From Cryphonectria parasitica EP155 (taxonomy: Eukaryota > Ascomycota > Sordariomycetes > Diaporthales > Cryphonectriaceae): DNA of 64,000 nt. A model generated the notes under the pieces. The model was given only the letters and a program-made list of their open reading frames with translations, ran no database searches and was not told the DNA's origin. Positions 34,902 to 47,399 of this stretch are shown here, one piece after another (position 1 is the stretch's first letter; every line of letters starts with the position of its first letter). Where the stretch lies: NCBI RefSeq assembly GCF_011745365.1, contig NW_024468910.1, positions 5,443,172-5,507,171 of the forward strand, in the 5' to 3' direction. The position numbers were made by a program, and so were the translations under genes.

Positions 34902-36707
34902 CTATCCAATCTTCCACTCCTTGTATAGCACTTTGACATGTTCTGCTTCTACTCCGCCTGCATACTGTCTTGACCATACTCCTTCCCGGCACTGTCTCCC
35001 TCCCACCAGTACAGCAGATGTTCCCTCCAGGATCGTAAGCAGATGTCGCCCGGGTTTTACCCAACCACCTGGGCAGCGTACTGACCATTCCTCGCCGGTT
35101 GCCATATTACGCACCACGGCGGAATGCTCACCCTTCAAAGCCACCACTTCCACCTCGGCAGCCTGCACCACCAACTCGCCGTGTACCCCTACTTCCACCG
35201 GCGGACCTCTAGTTTCTATCCCGTTGATCAGGTCCCTGAAACTCTTGTTCTGCCATCCCTTGCCGTGATCTGCTCGCACGGTATTGCCAGACATAATTCC
35301 AGCACCCAGTATTCCCTTGGCCGCTACCTCGTCCATGACCTCGCCCTCCGTCTTTTTGTAGTCGACCACTATCTCCATTCCGCGTACGACAAGCGCCCGC
35401 GTCGCAAAGATTCTGTCCAGTGGGATGCTGCACTGCCGCGTCGCAGCCAATCGCCATATTCGCAGCGGAGGATATACGCGGGCTTTTGCTCTGGCTGCAC
35501 AAACAAATGGTCTGGTGCTCGGCAACAACGTCTTGTTAATGTTGGTAAGACTTGACGTGGTGCAAGTAACGATCCTGCCGTTCGCAGCGGCCACTGTGGT
35601 CCCGACCTGTACCGTCCTCCTTCTCGACAATTCTGCCTCCTCAAAGCCTCCAACAGCAAGGAGACTGCAGAGGTTCGTCGTTCCATGTTCGGAACAGACA
35701 CAGACGTTGTGAGCTAGCATTGCTTCTTGCAACGTCCACATCCTCGAGTTCCACTTGCTTCCCTTAACTACCTGCGCGAGGCTCCACATCTGCTCCGTCT
35801 GCTCTGGAGCAAGTAGGACGTTGGCCGGTAAGACCACGGATGGTCGGAACTCAGGCACGTATGCCAATACGAGGGAGGCCCCGGTGTAGTATTCGGCAAA
35901 TCTGGCCACCTCCTCGGCCTTCTCGACCTCGTCGTCTTGCTTGATGCAAAGCTGATCAACCCAAAATCTTTCCACCACTCCCGTCAAAAGTTTCCTGAGC
36001 GTCGACAGCATAGAATCCAGGTTGCCACTAACGTCGGCCCAACGATAAGACACGGCTGCATATTCACCTTCTTGACCGGGCGTCGAAACTTCCAGCTGCC
36101 CTGTGCGGACGTCGATTGTCATCTTGGGCAACTTTGATCGCCGCAGGACGAGACACTCCCGCGTCGTCAGATCGAGTTCCAACTTGTCTGTGACTAACAT
36201 TCCGCGCGGAGGTGGACTAGTCCGTCGAAAAAGCTCCCATCTTTCCTGGTTCGTTCTTATCACCAGCCAGCCTGCCAAAACGCGAGTACCCGCCTTCGCA
36301 GTCCACACTCCCGTCTGGTGACATTCCTGTGCCAGCTGCTCGTCCATCTCCCCTTGGTCCTGGTCAATCGTGCGGTTATTCATAACCAATAGTCTCATGG
36401 CGCTGCCGACCCACACCGTCGTCTGCACATGATCGAGCGCTGCCATTGTGTTCAGATGCTCATCCCACTGGCGTACTCCAACAACTTCCTTGAAGGCCTC
36501 GATTGCCTGCTTCGACTCGTATGGAAGCGTCTTCAACCCAGCGGCCTGGTTCTCCCCGTCCGCTAATACCTGACAAAATTTGAGCTTTGACGCCGGGCTC
36601 AGAGCCTCGCAAACACGGTGGATCCCGAGAGTGAGGCTGGCCACGTGTTCGTGGCTTCTGCACTCGCTGTTGCACTCCGAGCTCTCCATCAGCGGATTCT
36701 CATACAT
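34902..36707 (-). CDS. HET-domain (heterokaryon incompatibility) protein, 601 aa
   Basis: Single exon; ATG at 36707 is the first Met in frame. The N-terminal 190 residues are helical and unassigned. The HET domain (about 215-370) shows its usual blocks: EYAAVSYRW, then RFWVDQLCIKQDDEVEKAE with the LCI-x-Q pattern, EYYTGASLVLAYV, and SRMWTLQEAMLA. The C-terminal 220 residues are hydrophobic/basic, as in many HET proteins. HET domains resemble TIR domains and trigger cell death when a non-self partner is sensed. The gene lies beside LTR debris, and its third positions remain GC-rich, so it has escaped RIP. The partner is unknown. Confidence 0.88.
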   Translation of the reverse strand: MYENPLMESSECNSECRSHEHVASLTLGIHRVCEALSPASKLKFCQVLADGENQAAGLKTLPYESKQAIEAFKEVVGVRQWDEHLNTMAALDHVQTTVWVGSAMRLLVMNNRTIDQDQGEMDEQLAQECHQTGVWTAKAGTRVLAGWLVIRTNQERWELFRRTSPPPRGMLVTDKLELDLTTRECLVLRRSKLPKMTIDVRTGQLEVSTPGQEGEYAAVSYRWADVSGNLDSMLSTLRKLLTGVVERFWVDQLCIKQDDEVEKAEEVARFAEYYTGASLVLAYVPEFRPSVVLPANVLLAPEQTEQMWSLAQVVKGSKWNSRMWTLQEAMLAHNVCVCSEHGTTNLCSLLAVGGFEEAELSRRRTVQVGTTVAAANGRIVTCTTSSLTNINKTLLPSTRPFVCAARAKARVYPPLRIWRLAATRQCSIPLDRIFATRALVVRGMEIVVDYKKTEGEVMDEVAAKGILGAGIMSGNTVRADHGKGWQNKSFRDLINGIETRGPPVEVGVHGELVVQAAEVEVVALKGEHSAVVRNMATGEEWSVRCPGGWVKPGRHLLTILEGTSAVLVGGRQCREGVWSRQYAGGVEAEHVKVLYKEWKIG

Positions 36708-37315
36708 GATAAACCTCTGTTGGCGCAATGTTTACGGCTGGTTTTCGGCAACTCGGCTGTTGATCTTGGCGCTGTATCTTGAAGCAAGCGCAGCGGTGCA
36801 TTAAACTCTTATGGAAAAGTTCCTCCGTTTGATTGTCTCATCGCGAAGGATTTAGGCAGCAGCCCTAGCAGGAAAGAAAAGCGGGGCCGAGAATGAAGTC
36901 GATGAGATTCAACCCCTTCTCATCACCTAGGTGCGGTGTGAGTACTGCACAGGAAGTCAATGAAGATTGCAACTGCTACTGTAGTCACTGGTGACAATTC
37001 CTCGGCATTCCATAAATTGGAAATGACTGAACAATCTGCAAATCTGCTGCGAAGGCAGGTACCTAGCTAGCGTTATAACAGGACAAAAATAGAAAGGGGA
37101 GGGAGGCTTACTCAGGTACTCACTCACCGAGAAAACATGCATGTGATTTGTGATGAAGGTATAACTCCTTATATGCAGAAAGAAGGATTTTCAAGCAGTA
37201 AGATATTATCAGATTAACTATACTAGCCAAAATGCAGCTTTAAGCACCTACACTGTAACTCAGCAAAATCTAGAAGCTCCTATCAAATGTACAGTAACAA
37301 GTGTTGCTAAATAAG
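36708..37315. other. 5' flank of the HET gene, no other gene seen
   Basis: GC-balanced sequence passes into AT-rich sequence near 37200. No exon or RNA gene is recognisable. Confidence 0.5.
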
Positions 37316-37577
37316 TATAATGAGCACTGTGTAATAAGCACTGCAGTAATCCAAAGATTTCTAAGCACTGAGGGGGTTTATGCTAACAAGAGCAGTGCTA
37401 AGTATAAGACCTTGAATACCGGAACGGGTTGAAGTCTGAATGCAAGTATTCACTATCTTTAGAGCTATCAGAGTATATAGATAATCCGATATTTAGATTG
37501 ATAACTAAAGAGCTATATACAATAGTTTATCTATTAGTAATAAATGTGAGATAATATATTTAGCTTTTCAGTTCTGA
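37316..37577 (-). mobile_element. Truncated LTR of the gypsy family, copy 1 of a tandem pair
   Basis: It begins TATAATGAGCAC, with an 18-bp local repeat of its first bases, and runs through the TATA-box side of the LTR to the CTTTTCAGTTC block. It breaks off where the next LTR starts. Confidence 0.75.
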
Positions 37578-37723
37578 TGTAATGAGCGCTGCAGTAATCC
37601 GAAGATTCCTAAGTACACAAAGAGTTTATGCTAATAAAAGCAATGTCAAGTATTAATTCTTGAATACGGAAATGTAACTGAGTAATTCGTGCAAGTATTC
37701 ACTGCTTTTGAAGCTATCAGAGT
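37578..37723 (-). mobile_element. Truncated LTR of the gypsy family, copy 2
   Basis: It begins TGTAATGAGCGCTGCAG and is cut after about 145 bp at the AGCTATCAGAGTA block, where unrelated sequence (TGTTGTTGTGG...) starts. The cut may mark an insertion by the next element. Confidence 0.75.
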
Positions 37724-37726
37724 AAG

Positions 37727-38400
37727 ATGTTGTTGTGGTGGCCAGGGTGGTAGTCCGTGGGACGTGGAGTACAGTGGGTCAAGGGTCCTCATACATATAA
37801 AGGATACCACCCACTTTTCAAATTCTTTAGCTATAAAAAAACAATAAAGCATCCTTTCTCTTCTTTTCAATTTTGAACCCTTTGAACAGGTCTAAGACAG
37901 GTTTTTCACCCTGTTCTTGTGCCCGTGTGGCCTTAGTTTGCTGTTCTCATCTGTACAGGCACGCTTGGGTTGCATGAGCTCTTGCTCATTGCTTCAGCAG
38001 CTGTTTGTTCCTTTTTCTTTCGAGAGTGATAGCGCCCTAGTTCTGGTTCAATGGTGCAGTGTGTGCGGACTTAGCTGTTCAGGCTGGTAGCTTAGAGCTG
38101 TTTGCGTTATAGTTTGTGAGGATTAGTAAGAGCAGCAAGTTTATTCTATGGATGGATGCATTCTTTTTCTCTGCTGAGCTCTTTTATTTCCTTTATCTAT
38201 TATGCTTATACAATAGGCTGTATATTATGTCTGAACTCTGGATTATGCCTGAGATCTCTTGTAGAGAAAAGATGGGTGGATAGAGGAGGAGTAATATGAG
38301 TTCTGGTTGTAAGCTGGTGAATGATATGCTAAGCTTGTAAGCTAATATTATAAAGAAACGAATTTCTTTTTCCAACATTTCCTATATTAATTAATAATTC
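37727..38400 (+). other. Possible 5' LTR and leader of the plus-strand gypsy relic
   Basis: Starts TGTTGTTGTGG at the break of the preceding LTR, has a TATA-like CATATAAAGG near 37795, and stays GC-balanced to about 38170 before turning AT-rich. No partner LTR is found before 46180, so the call is tentative. Confidence 0.4.
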
Positions 38401-41400
38401 TATATAGAAGCTAATACAGCTTAGATCTGTACAAGCTGCAGCGGAAAGTTTAATTATATTAGATGTGAATTTATAATTAAATTATAGAGTAGAATGCTTT
38501 TGATGAATAGTATTCTGCAGAGAAAAGTAGTATGATTAATAAGGTTTGTGCTTCTTGCAATAATCCAATTAGTATGCTTTATCTGAATATGTTTAACTAT
38601 ATTGATCTTTTGAATTAAAAGCTTATTAATTATATTATTTCAAAAGTAAAGAATATAAGAAGATAAAGATAAGAAACTATTAGTATATATAAGAAATAAA
38701 GATTGAAAATTATAATAATATCATCCAATATTAAACTTTAATCAATGCTTTATATCTAATCAGAAATACTTCTATTGATTAGTAGAATTATTAATAAAGA
38801 AAATCTCAGTATAATATAGAATAACTAATTCAATCTCTTGTTATTTATTACAAGACAGACTTTATATATGCTTTATTTACAGACTGAATCTCTTTCAAGC
38901 ATCTGAACTCTCTCAATTTCTACAGTATTATCTTCTGCAGGATATGGAAAGCATTCCAGCTGTAGCGCTCTTAATTCAAGGATTTCGAACTAGGAAGGCA
39001 AAGAAATATCGGAGGAAGCAATAATTAAGAAGGAAGATAGCTTCTATATCTGAAAGCTCTTTCAATCAGATATTCAGTTTAGCTAACTATTTAGCTAATA
39101 ATCACTATGATTAGAACTTCAGATTTCCTTTCTATAGTGAGCTTGCTGATGATGGGTTGATATTATTTGCTTGTATGAAAGTCTTCTTATAGCTGAAGCA
39201 ATTCGATTAGTAGTATTAGATTAAAGGAATTAATGATATTTAAGTATTTAATTTTATGAAAAGCTTCTATGCAGATATAATTGTTGCTAGAGAAGTGAAG
39301 AGATTTACTACAAGTGCTAAAACTTGAAATGAATAGAAGGAGTGATTGTTAGTTGCTTATTGCTCTTGGAATCATCTTTAGGCATATACTTCCAAGCAGA
39401 AGTATCTGAATATTATTAATAATTGTTTTATTATTAATGCTGCTAGCTTCTGATTATTCATTGTAAACTATAATAATGCTCTTATTTATCTTAAGATTAG
39501 AAATAATTAATTTATAGCAGAAGCATGAATAAAGCTTTCTTCAATCTGAATTAAGTGCTTCCGAGCTAATTATAGTATTACTGCTGAAAGCGTTAGCAAC
39601 AAGAAGTAGCTTTATCTTATGGAAAAGCTATTAGAGATTTATTATAAAGCACTTCAGAAGAAAACTCAAGACTAACTTGCTTCTGATGCTACTAATCTTC
39701 AATTTCATTAACAAGCTTAATTCCAAGATTCTTCTATACTTTCATCTTAGCTAGTTCTTAACTAAACACAGCTTATTCCTGTTTTATATCTAATACATAA
39801 TGCTTCCAATCAATCAATGAATTCATTGGAATAAGCAATAGAGCTATTATACTATTAACTGTTTCAATAATCAATTTATAATTAGCAAGCTTAGCCTGAA
39901 TTAACTAAGCAAATCTTAAAAGCTAAATCTGCTCAAAAGAGCAACTAAGAATATAATTAGTTAGCTTCAATAATAAAGCAACTCTATATTAACCAAATTG
40001 CAATAGCAAAATCCTTAAAGCTGCAAACTAATACTTTCAAACAAATATAGAATATTTTATATAACCAAACTAAGGCTCTACAGAAGATCTTACAACTAAT
40101 CAAGTATTCCCAAACTATTTCTGCAAGGAATTCTTTCCAGAGAAATGCAAATTCCTTGCAAATAAGTATTATCTATATAAGTTCGGAGAACGAGAGGGAG
40201 CAGTACTCTGAAGCATAGCAAGCAGAGATTAATAAAATCCTGAAGAAGAACAGAACTCTATGCAGATGCTACAGCTGTAGATTGAAATCCTATAAAGCTT
40301 ATAAGTATATAAAACTCTGTATTATTATAAACTGTAGCATTTGCTATACTCTAGCATTAGCAAAGCTAAAGTAGTATTTTAGCAATTATTTGGAGTTTCT
40401 GAATTCTAGATTAAAACTAGTATTATATAGCTAGATTATATCTGCTCGAGATAACTCCAAAAGCAATATAATTCATCTAATTTTTGATCTCTATAAGAAT
40501 CAGCAGCTGAAGAGTATTAAGAATTCTTGAATCTCTTAATATATTAGCTTAGTTCAAGAGAATGAGAAATAGCATGAAGATTCTAAGATAGCTAAGAATA
40601 AGATACTATGAGAAGAGACTAATTCTGTTTCCAAATGCAATAATTAGTATAGAACTAATAATATTGAGATTCTTAGCAATGCTGATAAGATTCAAGTAGG
40701 GAAGTTATATCTTATTTCAGCTTAAGCTGAACTATATTTATCAAAGCTTTTCAGCATTAATACTATAAGTATTGAGCCTGTTCAAGCTTAGATAAATGCA
40801 GATAAAGCAAAGAAGTGCTATATTGAGAAGACTGGATATGATAATAGTGAGATTAGAGAAGATGCAAGTATAAGAACTGTTGAGATTTCTATATATTTTA
40901 AGAATATTGGATTAGAGAAATCTAATAAGCAATTCAATAGTTTAGATAGAAAGCTAATAGTTCAAGCTATTAGTAATAAGCTTCTGAATTAGTTCCTAGA
41001 TTACTTGTTAAAGATTTCAGGCTGAGAAATAATAGTTATATTACTAGAATGAAGAGCTTGTCTGATTTACAGTTTTCAAGGAATTAGCTCTGAAGCTCGA
41101 AAAGTTATTAATCTTAATAATCAAATCAGCTCAAACCTATATAAGATAGATATTGCTGAATCAGCTAATTTATTGCAGCATAAATCCGGAATCTTGATGC
41201 TTTCCTAGCTTGAAAAGCTTATTAATAATCAGATTATTAATACTCGGAATATTACTGAGTATCTTTCGAGACTAGCTTAACTACTTGCAATTTAAGCTTT
41301 GTTTCTTATTGCTGAACCTAGCTATATTAAGCTTACTGTTAATATAATTCAAGCTTTTAACAAATCCTTATTTTCTCTTATAATAGCTTTCATAACTGCT

Positions 41401-42565
41401 TTTAGCAGCATTCGAGATAGAAGCATCGCTTCAGTAGCATATATTCTTCTGCAGCTGGAAAGTAAAGAGAATAAATCTATATAAGCAATGCTAAATACAG
41501 ATGCTGAAATAAGCTTAGTAGCTTTCTCTCTATATTTAAGTATATGCTTATCTTATATGCTAATATTAAATATTATCTTATATATATACAATGGATTAGA
41601 TATAATACTTATTAAAGTTCTTGAAACTAATATTTTCTATAGCAGCTTTTCTAAATAGATAATATTCTATATTATTAACAACAGATTAATATTGCTAAAT
41701 CATTCTGTATTATTAGAAATGCTATTTGTAATACAAACTAAGCTTTTCTTTGATTATTCCATTTCCGGATTTCTTCATATAAGCTTTGCTTTTGGAAGAG
41801 TACAACTGATTACTACAATCAGCAGTTAGAAACTCCTTGAAGAGAAGAGTTTATACAGAACTATATCAAAAAACTGAGTACTAGCAGCTATCCTGAGGGA
41901 TGCAGAGCTATCAGCGGAGAAGTTGTTTCAGAGTGAGTATTGTTGAAGGAGGGAGATATAGCTGTAATATTTATATCTGAACGAGATATTGCAGCTGTTG
42001 TGAATAAGTTAATGGTAGAACTGATGAGAAGGAAGTTGAAGAAGGGTTGCTTTATAGTGAATGAGAAAGAAGCGATTCAAGAGTTTTGCCTGTATGGAAT
42101 GTACAGCAGCTAGCGCTATTTATGCTAGCTATATTGTGTGAGAAAGGAAAGAAAAGATGTTTTAAGCCTGATTAATACTCTTTATAAGCTCAAAAATAAG
42201 AAGATTAAGCTAATTAATGATTTCCAGCTTAATGATTCAGTATTGAAAGGGATGATTGGATGGAAGCTTGCTAAGATTAAGAAGATGAAACGAGCTTAGC
42301 AATCTATAAAGCTTATTAAATATAATGAGTGAATTGAATCCAAGTTCAGCGATCTGAATTCTGATTAGTACTTAAGATCTAACTAATAAGCTGCTATATA
42401 AAAGAAAAACTATAAAGAGTTTTCTAAAGCTGAGAAGGAAATATTCAAATATATATTGAGAAACAGAATTAAAGCTTTTGTATAGAATTTTACTGAGATT
42501 GGAAAGATTATTGAGGAAGTAGCTTTCTTGCAAGAAATCAGAACTGTATTTCACAAGATCTTTCA

Positions 42566-43930
42566 AGCAAGATATATTTCAATTTCCAATGCTTTCAGGC
42601 TAAAGTTAATAAAGCTTCTAAAACAATGTATCAAGCGAGAGATTATTAAGAAAAGCTATATATTATACAGAAATAACTGATTTCTAGTTATTAAAAAGAA
42701 TAGTAGCTTATATCTGATTAATAATGCTTAAAAGTATAATAAGTATAGCTTTAAGAATGCTTTTATGCTGCCTGCTTCAGATAAATTCTCGGAGAAGTTT
42801 GCTATATGCAAGATTCTTTTATTGCTTAACTTCTTTTCCGAGTATAACTAAGTGCAACTATATTCTAATAGCAGAGATATAACAATCTTCTTAACACTCT
42901 TAAGCTTATTTAGAATGTATACTCTACTCTAGAGTGCTACTAACTCTGTTGCTCAGTTTATGAGAATAATAGTTAGATTTCTATATAATCTTATTTCTTA
43001 TATATGCTAGCTTTTTCTTAATAACATTTCTATTCGTAGTTCTACAACAATCTATAGAAATGAAGAGATTTTAAGCCTTCTCGAAATGCATAGATATATT
43101 GCTAAGCATATCAGAAATCTTAATAAGATTCTTGTAAATGTAGAGCTAGCTGGAGCTATGATCTTAGCATTTAAGTTAGAATAATACTAAGTAAAAGTTG
43201 ATATAATTGATTATATTATTAGTTCCAGCGAATAACAATCTCAGAATAGAAAGATAGAAAAGCTTCTAGCTTAAATAGAATACAAGAATATTAAAAATGT
43301 TTGCTTTTTTATTAGACTGATTATTTATTATGCAGCTTGGATTTGAAACTTCGCAATCATTGCTTAACTATTCTATAATCTTCTCAAGAAAGATACTATA
43401 TGAAGATAGGAGAAGAAATAGAAAGAAGCTATTGCTATACTTATTCAGATACTTACATCTCATCCAGTTATTATTTCAATTAATTACAGCATTAATACTA
43501 GAAAGATCATTCTTATAATAGATGCAAGCTTATTAAGCTGAAATGCTATATTAATGCAGATAGTAGAGAATAAACAAAAGCTAGCATATTTCATTAGCGA
43601 AATCTGAATAATTACAGCATAGAAATACAATGCTATCAAGAGAAAGTATTGTGCTATTCTCTATACTCTACAGTTTCTTTAATAGCATTTTTATAGTTAC
43701 TATTTTATTCTGAAAACCAATACTTGTATTCTAGTAAACTAACTTAATGAAGAAATAAATAATATATTTAATGCTCTTCTAAATAAATGAATAGCAGTAA
43801 TCAAAATATTTAACTTTATTATTAAATACATTTCCAAATCAAAGAATTCTGTAGCTAATGCTCTTTTTCAATCTTTATACTCAATGCTATTTAAGAAAGA
43901 TAAAGATAGCAATATTGAGAATTAGTATAA
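42566..43930 (+). pseudogene. Reverse transcriptase and RNase H of element E, dead
   Basis: The RT reads from SNAFRLKLIKLLKQ through LLLNFFSEYN (D to N at the first catalytic site), SVAQFM and LFLNN in place of the FLDD box. RNase H follows with IIDASL and NAIKRKYCAILYTL. Many TAG/TAA codons stand where Trp or Gln is expected. Both catalytic Asp pairs are lost by G-to-A type changes. Confidence 0.75.
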
Positions 43931-44119
43931 TGCTTAGCTTAATAATATAAACTCAGATAGAATTAATCTAATACTACTGCTAAATTCAATTCTTTAATGA
44001 ATAGAATAATTGAAATAGTATGCAGAGTTCTTATACTATAGAATTATTCTACTAAAACTCTTTAAGAGGAATTGCAAGAACTTTATAATAGAAGCATTAA
44101 AGCATTAAATACTTAACCA

Positions 44120-45250
44120 GACTCTATAGCGCTGCACTGATGCAAAACTTTCATACTAATAAGTAGTAAATAATTCTGATCTTCATTGCTGAATTATCAG
44201 AGAATATCATACTAAGTTTGAATATCGAGATTGAAACTCTATAATAGCTTATATTAAGCAACTCTACTACTGAAGAAATCTCTGAATAGATATAGCTAAT
44301 GCTATCTCGGATTGCAAGAAGTATACAAAATTCGATCCAAAGATATAAAAGAAAGAAATAATCTCAATTCTTCTAAATTAACTCTTTATAAGAATTAGCA
44401 TTAATATTCAATATATAGCTGAGAATAGCAGTTATAGATATCTTGCAGAAGCTTGCTATAATCTAACTAGCTATATGCTTGCAAGATTTCTTAAGAAAGC
44501 TATAGCTGCAGAAATAAGAAAGTTTATTTTGAAAGAAATCATTCTTGTATTCAAATGCTCTTTCAAAATTACTGTTGATAGAGAACTAGAAAACAAAGCT
44601 AAGATAGCTAAAACTATTAAAGCTCTTGAAATTCTGCTTATTCAGATCTCTAGTTATAATTCTTATACTTAAGAACAAATAGAAGCTGATTATCTTTTCT
44701 TAGCAAATGCTCTTGCTAAGCTAGCTAATGCTCAATTCTGAAAATAAAAACAGTACTTGAGATTTGCACTTTTCGCTAAAAGAATTACAATCCGCTAGTT
44801 GCATGAATACAGCTTCTTTTATTTAATTTTCGATTAAAAGCTGCTTATCTCAATTGAAACTGAAATTCTAATGTAGAGAGTTCTTATATAAACTGAAAAC
44901 CAATCCTTTCAGAAAGCATTTGAAATGCAGTTGAGAATAATTACAGCTAAGGAAGATAATGTACAGAAAGCAATTAAAGCTATCCAAGCATATTATTAAA
45001 AGATTGCAGCTAAAAATTAAATGCAAAATCTGATACGAAAATCTCAACTAAATATTGAAGATCTTATGCTTATCTATAATCATATTCGGAAAATAAGCTA
45101 CTTATGCAATACTAAGATTTCTTATAAGTAGAAGAATTCATATTTAATTGCTCAGATTCTAGATAAACATACTTATAAGCTCAAAATTATAGATGAAGTT
45201 CTGCTAAAAAGCATATATTCAGCTATTAATCTCAAAAAGTTTGTATAAAA
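44120..45250 (+). pseudogene. Integrase of element E, dead
   Basis: A zinc-binding-like stretch (HTKFEYRDW...CKKYTKFD) is followed by the core: SYRYLAEACYNLTSYMLARF, VDRELENKAK, and QISSYNSYT with RTIR and YSFFYLIFD further on. It ends with the usual C-terminal block (YKLKIIDEVLLKSIYSAINLKKFV, cut here to its outline). Several stops interrupt it. Confidence 0.75.
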
Positions 45251-45700
45251 TATGAATAGCATTTGAAAATCTGAGATGCTTATGCTCTGAAAAGAAGATA
45301 TTGAGCTTCAATCTAGCTAATTATTAGCAGAAAAGCTGGATTTAATAAGAGCTTTTTAGCAAGGAAAATCAAATAATAATATTTTCAAAGTTTAGAAAGC
45401 AGATTTAAGCAATAATGCTACATTCTGAGTTTCAGATATTATTGAATACAATTCTATGCTTAGCTAAACTAGTTCTGATTTAAAGATTATTAATCTAGCA
45501 ACTGAAGCGGATGATAATGCTGAGAATGGAAATGGAATTAATAATAGTAAATATTTCATATAAGTAGCAGAAAAGAAGAAGCAAGAACAGAAGAAAGCAG
45601 ATAGAAGTAAGATGTTTATACTAATTTCAACTAAATTAGCATTTCTAGCTTGTAAAGAAAGTTGATTTCTTTCTATTCATATTTCCTTTTTGTTTGCAAA

Positions 45701-46179
45701 ATACATTTTCTTTTCATCTTTTCTATTCTATCTCATATATTTTGCTGAAAGAGAAGGAATAAAGTATCATCTGCTACTACTCGCTACAGAACACTGTAAA
45801 CCTACTTAAAAATTTCAAAGTATTCAGCACAGAGCATGTTAATTAGCTCTGAAGCTATTTTCGTTATTCAAAAATTGCAATATATTGGAATGCAATGCAT
45901 GAAAAATGCAGAGTGCTGAAGAAATACTGCAATCTATGAAAATCTCTTACTTTTATATATTATTCTTATTATCAGAATATTTGTAAATATTATTCGATAG
46001 CTTTCTTCTTATTCTATTCAGATCTATATTATTTATATTATCTGCTAAAGAATCGTTATTAAAAATAGAGGAAGAATCTTGAGACTGAATAAATTTAGCT
46101 CGTTTTTCAATACGAGATTCTACTACAGCTTTGCTCTTGCCTTTATTCTTGCTGCAAGATACAGATTATAGAGCTGCTT
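45701..46179. other. AT-rich sequence without recognisable content
   Basis: About 480 bp left of element C. It does not match the RT fragment found right of element C, so the two flanks of C are not halves of one target. Confidence 0.5.
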
Positions 46180-46632
46180 TGTAATGAGCACTGCAGCAAT
46201 CCGAAGATTCCTAAGTACACAAAGGGGTTTATGCTAACAAGAGCGGTGTCAAAATGTCAAGTCCTTGAATACGGAACCGTACAAGTCTCAATAAGCGATG
46301 CAAGTGTTTACTGCCTTTGGAGCTATTCAGTATATAAAACTGAATACTTAGATTGACAACTGAAGAGCTATATACTGAATCTATCTAATGGTAATAAACG
46401 TATCCTTATATATCTAGCTCTTCAGTATGAATAGGTTGAATAGCAACATATCCAAGTTATCCTGCTAGCTCTGAATAGCATATATCCGAAGCTATTCTTC
46501 CTGATTAGCTGTACTCATAACCCTAATCCTGGATTATATAACCAATGCTTTGTTAGAACGTTAAGTCCTTAATACCTGATCCCTGTTACTCGTAACCTGT
46601 TCTGTAACCTGCATGTTGGATGAGTTATAACA
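46180..46632 (-). repeat. 3' LTR of element C
   Basis: 453 bp, the same length as its partner at 60626-61078. It carries TATATAAGGA on the minus strand near 46400. Confidence 0.88.
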
Positions 46633-46817
46633 TCATTCCCCTTCTATCAATCGTTATTCTCAACAATCTTTTATAAGTATTCTAGCAAATCCTCCGTATA
46701 CATAATCTTGCTTTTCTAATTGAGATATTGAACAGAATCAACAAATCTCATTCTCGTACCGAGAAGATTAGATAAAAGGATTCTCTCCTTTCCTTAATTC
46801 TTCAAAATGCTATTACC

Positions 46818-47342
46818 ATGCCTTCTTATTCCTTCTGTAAAGATTGTAGTATTCAGTCTTATCAAGTCTCTATTGAGAATTCCTCTCGCTGCGCTGAATA
46901 TATCCGCCTGGGTTGCTCTCGGTGCAACGTTCAAGGGTTGAATGCAGCAGAAATTCGTTGGATAAGCGTTCAATATTAACGCCTGAAGAACCAACTCAAG
47001 AGTGCTGAGAAGCAGCTGCGCGATGCTGCTGCGGAGATAGAACGTTTGCGAAAGCAGAAGCGTCTGTAGTTTGAGAGGATGATGAAAGCTATTCATCGAA
47101 GCCTTTCTAGTGTAAAGGAGTTGGAACGTGAGAAAGCTGAGGAGGAGTAGGCTTGCATTGCTGCTAGGGTTCGTTCTATGGTTGCAGAGGAATCTGCTAT
47201 AGTTGCTGGAGATCCTTCTTTTGAGAGTTTTGACTGGAATTCCGTAGATATGAGGAATGCGGTAGTAGATTAGTTGGATTTTCTGGAGGGCGAGATCTCT
47301 GAGATTCCTGAGCTTTGGTTCGGGGTGGAGCGATTGTCTTAG
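46818..47342 (+). pseudogene. Opposite-strand accessory gene of element C (Cys-rich, coiled coil)
   Basis: A 175-codon frame from ATG 46818 to TAG 47342 with four internal stops, each explained by a CAA/CAG or TGG codon changed by C-to-T or G-to-A. The start has FCKDCSIQ, SRCAEYIR and CSRCNVQG (paired Cys suggesting zinc binding). A heptad-like charged segment with many Lys/Glu/Leu follows, and a C-terminal tail VVD-LDFLEGE..WFGVERLS that also ends the copy in element B. It is antisense to the element's own genes. Confidence 0.7.
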
Positions 47343-47399
47343 ATGCTAGCTTTTCTTTTCCAATATTCAGCTATCTTTTCCTGAGCGTTTTCAATGTTT

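Larger units (their letters stand above)
38401..45700 (+). mobile_element. RIP-degraded Ty3/gypsy element, plus strand (element E)
   Basis: TpA-rich sequence with stops in every frame. Pol domains can be followed on the plus strand in the order RT, RNase H, integrase; gag is not recognisable with confidence. Its RT differs from that of elements B/C and from fragment D, so it is another lineage. No 3' LTR is seen; the element may have been cut when element C arrived at 46180. Confidence 0.75.

Noticed and set aside
46180..46632. LTRs read as plus-strand elements
   Set aside because: TG..CA ends allow both readings, but the TATA box and all pol domains of B and C read on the minus strand.
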